In this document: piece by piece, positions 61,466 through 64,000 of the stretch
How the letters are laid out: each line of letters opens with the position of its first letter
Numbering within the stretch: position 1 is the stretch's first letter
Assembly (NCBI RefSeq): GCF_041154745.1
Contig: NZ_AP031573.1
Location: 682,001-746,000 of the forward strand
Direction: 5' to 3'
DNA: 64,000 bases
DNA from: Flavobacterium sp. CFS9
GTDB lineage: Bacteria; Bacteroidota; Bacteroidia; Flavobacteriales; Flavobacteriaceae
The notes under the pieces: model-generated
Told to the model about the DNA's origin: nothing
Databases searched by the model: none
What the model saw: only the letters and a program-made list of their open reading frames with translations
Made by a program: the position numbers and the translations under genes

Positions 61466-61501
61466 AGATTAAGTTTAATTTATTTTTTTGTTTTTGGTAT
61501 G

Positions 61502-61540
61502 AACCCGGTAGAGATCAAAATCTATCGGGTTTGGTGTTTT
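61502..61540 (+). terminator. Terminator
   Basis: AACCCGGTAGA (61502-61512) / TCTATCGGGTT (61521-61531), then TGGTGTTTTTT. Confidence 0.75.
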
Positions 61541-61633
61541 TTATACCATTGGTCAAAAGAGAACTGCCGGTAGTCAAATGATTTTTCGTGATTGGTTTAG
61601 AACGCGGTAATTCGCAGAAAAATTAATCAAATC

Positions 61634-62569
61634 ATGAACAAAACAATCTTTTATCTATCGCAGCTTTTCCTTTTTTTATTAACAAGTCTTGCTGCACAAT
61701 CACAATCCAAAATAGCAGGAGAACTTAAAATTGACTACGTTCCATTCTCCAATTATGTCCGTCCAATGGACAGTACCAAAACAAGCGCTGAAAGTAATTT
61801 CAAAAGGTCGCAAATTGCTTTTGAAATACCTCTTTCTCTGGAAATGGACCAATACGACCGTCCAAAATTATGGTCATTTTTTGCAAACGGAAGTTATGCC
61901 AAAATGGAAAACAAGAATTATGAAATTCAATCTCTTCCGGTAGAATTTCAGGGTGGATTTCCTAATGAAATGCTGAATGCGCAAATCGGAGTCAAACATT
62001 TACGTTCTATCTCACCAACCTGGTCGTTAATGATAATGGCTTCTGTGGGGGTTTACACGGATATGGTCGAGATCAACAAAGATGATGTATTGCTACAGGG
62101 CGGTGTGTTTTTCATCAAACATTTCAATCCCAATATGGCATTTGGTATGGGGCCTGTACTAACCAATAGTTTTGGTGTTCCGATGGTGCTTCCGGGAATT
62201 TATTTCAACTGGGAGTCCAGAGGTGCGTGGCATTTTAAAATCACCTTTCCGGAAAGTCTGCAATTTGGATATCGAATCTCGGAAAATTTTGACCTGAAAG
62301 CGGTGGTCGAACTAAGCGGAATGACAGCAGAAACAAAAGTGAATAACAGAACATCACTATTGGGGTATCAGCAAATTATTGCCGGTATACAGCCTGAAAT
62401 TAAGCTTGGCAAACACTGGACCCTGCAGCCAACGGCAGGATCGACACTTTTACGCAGCTTCTCCAGTACCAACAGAAAAATTAAGGATATCTTCAGAGAA
62501 AAAGACATGGCTAATCCCAGATTTACCACTACATTTTACGGAGCTGTAGCCCTAAAATGGCAATTCTAA
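61634..62569 (+). CDS. DUF6268-type outer-membrane beta-barrel protein
   Basis: 311 residues. Signal peptide to about residue 22 (FLLTSLAAQSQS), then KIAGELKIDYVPFSNYVRPM, barrel strands and the closing ...TFYGAVALKWQF with terminal Phe. I recall this as DUF6268, a barrel of unknown function. It ends 2 bp before the convergent response-regulator gene. Confidence 0.65.
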   Translation: MNKTIFYLSQLFLFLLTSLAAQSQSKIAGELKIDYVPFSNYVRPMDSTKTSAESNFKRSQIAFEIPLSLEMDQYDRPKLWSFFANGSYAKMENKNYEIQSLPVEFQGGFPNEMLNAQIGVKHLRSISPTWSLMIMASVGVYTDMVEINKDDVLLQGGVFFIKHFNPNMAFGMGPVLTNSFGVPMVLPGIYFNWESRGAWHFKITFPESLQFGYRISENFDLKAVVELSGMTAETKVNNRTSLLGYQQIIAGIQPEIKLGKHWTLQPTAGSTLLRSFSSTNRKIKDIFREKDMANPRFTTTFYGAVALKWQF

Positions 62570-62571
62570 GA

Positions 62572-63285
62572 TCATCGGCTTAATAAATTTTTATAGACTA
62601 CCTCTTTCAGTAATGCTTCGCGGCGTGTTCTTGAAATGGGTAGTTCTTGTCCTTTTACAAATAATCGTCCACCGGAAACGGAGTCAATATGGGTAATATT
62701 TACAAGGAAAGATTTATGAATTCTAAAGAAAATTTCCGTTGGAAGCGTTTCTTCTAAAGAGATCATTGTTTGATGAATTACGAGAACCTTATCTTTAAAA
62801 TGGAGCTTTGCATAATTCTGCATTCCTTCAATATAGAGAATATCAAGCCAGGAGATCTTCTGAAATCCTTCCTCCTGACGCACATACAAATAGGGATCTA
62901 ATTGATCCTGCTTTGGGGTATCCAGCATCTGATGCCATTGTTTCGCTTTTAAAGCTGCCTGATAGAAACGCTGAAACGTAATGGGTTTTAATAAATAATC
63001 GACCACCTGCAAACGATATCCTTCAAGAGCATACTCAGAATAAGCGGTCGTAAAAATAACCAAAGGCGGATTGTCCAGCGATTCCAGAAACTCCAATCCC
63101 GTGAGATACGGCATATTAATATCCAGAAACAACAAATCAACTTCTTTTTCCTGAATGTACGAAGTAGCTTCTAATGCGGAGGCACAGGTACCTGCCACTT
63201 CAAGAAAATCAATTTTAGAAACAAAATCTACTATTCCGTTTCTTGCAATAGGTTCATCATCGATAACAAGGCATTTCATTTTCAT
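62572..63285 (-). CDS. LytTR-family response regulator
   Basis: 237 residues (start ATG 63285 or 63279). Receiver domain with DDEP (10-12), phospho-Asp55 in LLFLDINMP, TTAYSEYALEGY and a conserved Lys; C-terminal LytTR DNA-binding domain (about 135-237; YLYVRQEEGFQKISWLDILYIEGMQNYAKL; EIFFRIHKSFLVNI). Pairs with the LytS-type kinase 293 bp upstream on the same strand. Targets may include nearby membrane-protein genes; unknown. Confidence 0.92.
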   Translation of the reverse strand: MKMKCLVIDDEPIARNGIVDFVSKIDFLEVAGTCASALEATSYIQEKEVDLLFLDINMPYLTGLEFLESLDNPPLVIFTTAYSEYALEGYRLQVVDYLLKPITFQRFYQAALKAKQWHQMLDTPKQDQLDPYLYVRQEEGFQKISWLDILYIEGMQNYAKLHFKDKVLVIHQTMISLEETLPTEIFFRIHKSFLVNITHIDSVSGGRLFVKGQELPISRTRREALLKEVVYKNLLSR

Positions 63286-63313
63286 ATTTTGATATTTTTT
63301 ACTGGTTTATTTT

Positions 63314-63340
63314 GCCACGCAGATTGTGCAGATTAAACAG
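63314..63340. repeat. Possible degenerate repeat unit
   Basis: GCCACGCAGATTGTGCAGATTAAACAG with an internal GCAGATT direct repeat, between kinase and regulator genes. Might be a remnant of the intergenic repeats seen elsewhere, on one arm only. Confidence 0.35.
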
Positions 63341-63578
63341 TTTTTTTTTTATTTTTTTCTTCAATATGTACCAATAACTACAGAGCCATGCCCTTAAGTT
63401 AAAGAAAAACAGCTAAAAATGATTGTCGATTTTTGATTAACGATTTTTAATTTCAGATGTCTAAAAATAGATAATATTCCTTTTCACCAATACCAAGTCA
63501 GAAATCTGCAATCGTTAATCTTCAGTCTAAAATCTCTTAACATAATAACATTAAACTATCTAAAAACAATAAAACTTT

Positions 63579-64000
63579 TTACTTCAGATCTAAAACCACA
63601 ATTACTGTAAAATCAAAATCGGTTTTAATGATGTTTAACTGGTGTTTGTCGGGATATTGAATTGCCAGTCTTTTTTTTACATTTTCAAGTCCGAGTCCTT
63701 GATTCTTTGAAGGGATTTTGTATTGTTCTGTATAAGAATTCTCGATCTTAAAATGCAATTGTTTCTCAGCTTGCTTACACGACAAATGCACATATCCTTT
63801 TTGCCCCGGAAGCCTTGAAACGTGCTTGAATGCATTTTCTATTAGAGGAACTAAAAGCAATGGTGCGATCTGAAGCTGAGCATCTTCGATACTCCACTTG
63901 CATTTTACTTTTAATTCATTGCCCCATCTCGTTTCTTCGACTCCAATTAAGTCTTTCAGGTATTTTATTTCAAGATGCAGCGGTACGTATTCTTTGTTAC
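63579..64000 (-). CDS. LytS-type sensor histidine kinase, C-terminal part (5' end outside window)
   Basis: 139 residues visible; the frame stays open to the window edge. Kinase core: EYVPLHLEIKYLKDLIGVEE (end of the His_kinase domain), LLLVPLIENAFKHV (N box), then the ATP-lid region and NQGLGLENVKKRLAI (G2 box). Partner of the LytTR regulator at 62572. The 293 bp between them hold no gene. Its sensor part and phospho-His lie outside the window. Confidence 0.88.
   Translation of the reverse strand, partial: NKEYVPLHLEIKYLKDLIGVEETRWGNELKVKCKWSIEDAQLQIAPLLLVPLIENAFKHVSRLPGQKGYVHLSCKQAEKQLHFKIENSYTEQYKIPSKNQGLGLENVKKRLAIQYPDKHQLNIIKTDFDFTVIVVLDLK

Noticed and set aside
1..64000. tRNA or rRNA genes
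   Set aside because: I looked through the intergenic gaps and saw no cloverleaf with a CCA-type acceptor stem or conserved T-loop and no rRNA-like stretch; a tRNAscan/Infernal run could still find one I missed.

Overview
The window comes from a bacterium of the Bacteroidota, most likely a Flavobacterium or close relative in the Flavobacteriaceae. The evidence is: low G+C; a gliding-motility/type IX secretion (T9SS) C-terminal domain; a bacillithiol gene (bshC); promoters with the Bacteroidota -7 box TAnnTTTG instead of Pribnow boxes; few Shine-Dalgarno sites; the Bacteroidota-only DUF4295 next to rpmG/rpmB; a long SecA; and many lipoproteins with a Cys box. It looks like ordinary chromosome: about 60 genes, no rRNA, no tRNA that I can see, no CRISPR array, no insertion sequence and no prophage.

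Layout. 1-9.6 kb: end of a large T9SS-secreted protein, MHS-type MFS transporter, bshC, a COG4299 acyltransferase, ndk, a DUF721 protein, lipoproteins and a serine hydrolase. 9.6-16.4 kb: minus-strand housekeeping block (a 59-aa membrane protein, ftsY, DUF4295, rpmG, rpmB, cinA, an HPt protein, an FAH-fold enzyme, a DnaQ-type exonuclease and a 2-oxoacid dehydrogenase E2). 16.4-22.4 kb: surface polysaccharide genes (GT2, PHP phosphatase, polyprenyl sugar-phosphate transferase) plus a second COG4299 acyltransferase and small secreted proteins. 22.5-32.5 kb: accessory hydrolases, a membrane-bound AraC regulator, an ABC-F protein, an FKBP lipoprotein, a methyltransferase, a LolD-like ATPase and a cobalamin adenosyltransferase. 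32.6-36.4 kb: a DUF2795 protein and secA. 36.4-40.2 kb: a probable copper-related envelope locus (Cys-motif secreted protein, MbnP-like lipoprotein, MbnH-like di-heme protein, Cys-motif outer-membrane barrel) with a structured RNA inside it. 40.4-43.5 kb: TrmH-type methyltransferase, then a cassette of sulfotransferase, Asp/Asn hydroxylase and APS kinase. 43.6-56.3 kb: sirtuin, purB, CPA2 antiporter, GH19 chitinase with a HExxH lipoprotein, Prx6, AEC permease, Crp-type regulator with DoxX, an Rrf2/oxidoreductase pair sharing an operator, and meaB. 56.3-64 kb: LTA-synthase-like transferase, MATE pump, two outer-membrane proteins and a LytTR response regulator/histidine kinase pair, the kinase being cut by the window end.

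The observations most worth following are: (1) several unrelated-in-sequence but architecturally identical intergenic hairpin repeats, each arm made of degenerate tandem short units, sitting directly against stop or start codons; (2) the MbnP/MbnH locus; (3) the APS kinase/hydroxylase/sulfotransferase cassette, which could hydroxylate and then sulfate a target; (4) twin 19-bp operators before the Rrf2 regulator and its neighbour; (5) a structured RNA at about 39.1 kb. All functional statements are from reading the sequence and from memory of families; no database search was run.
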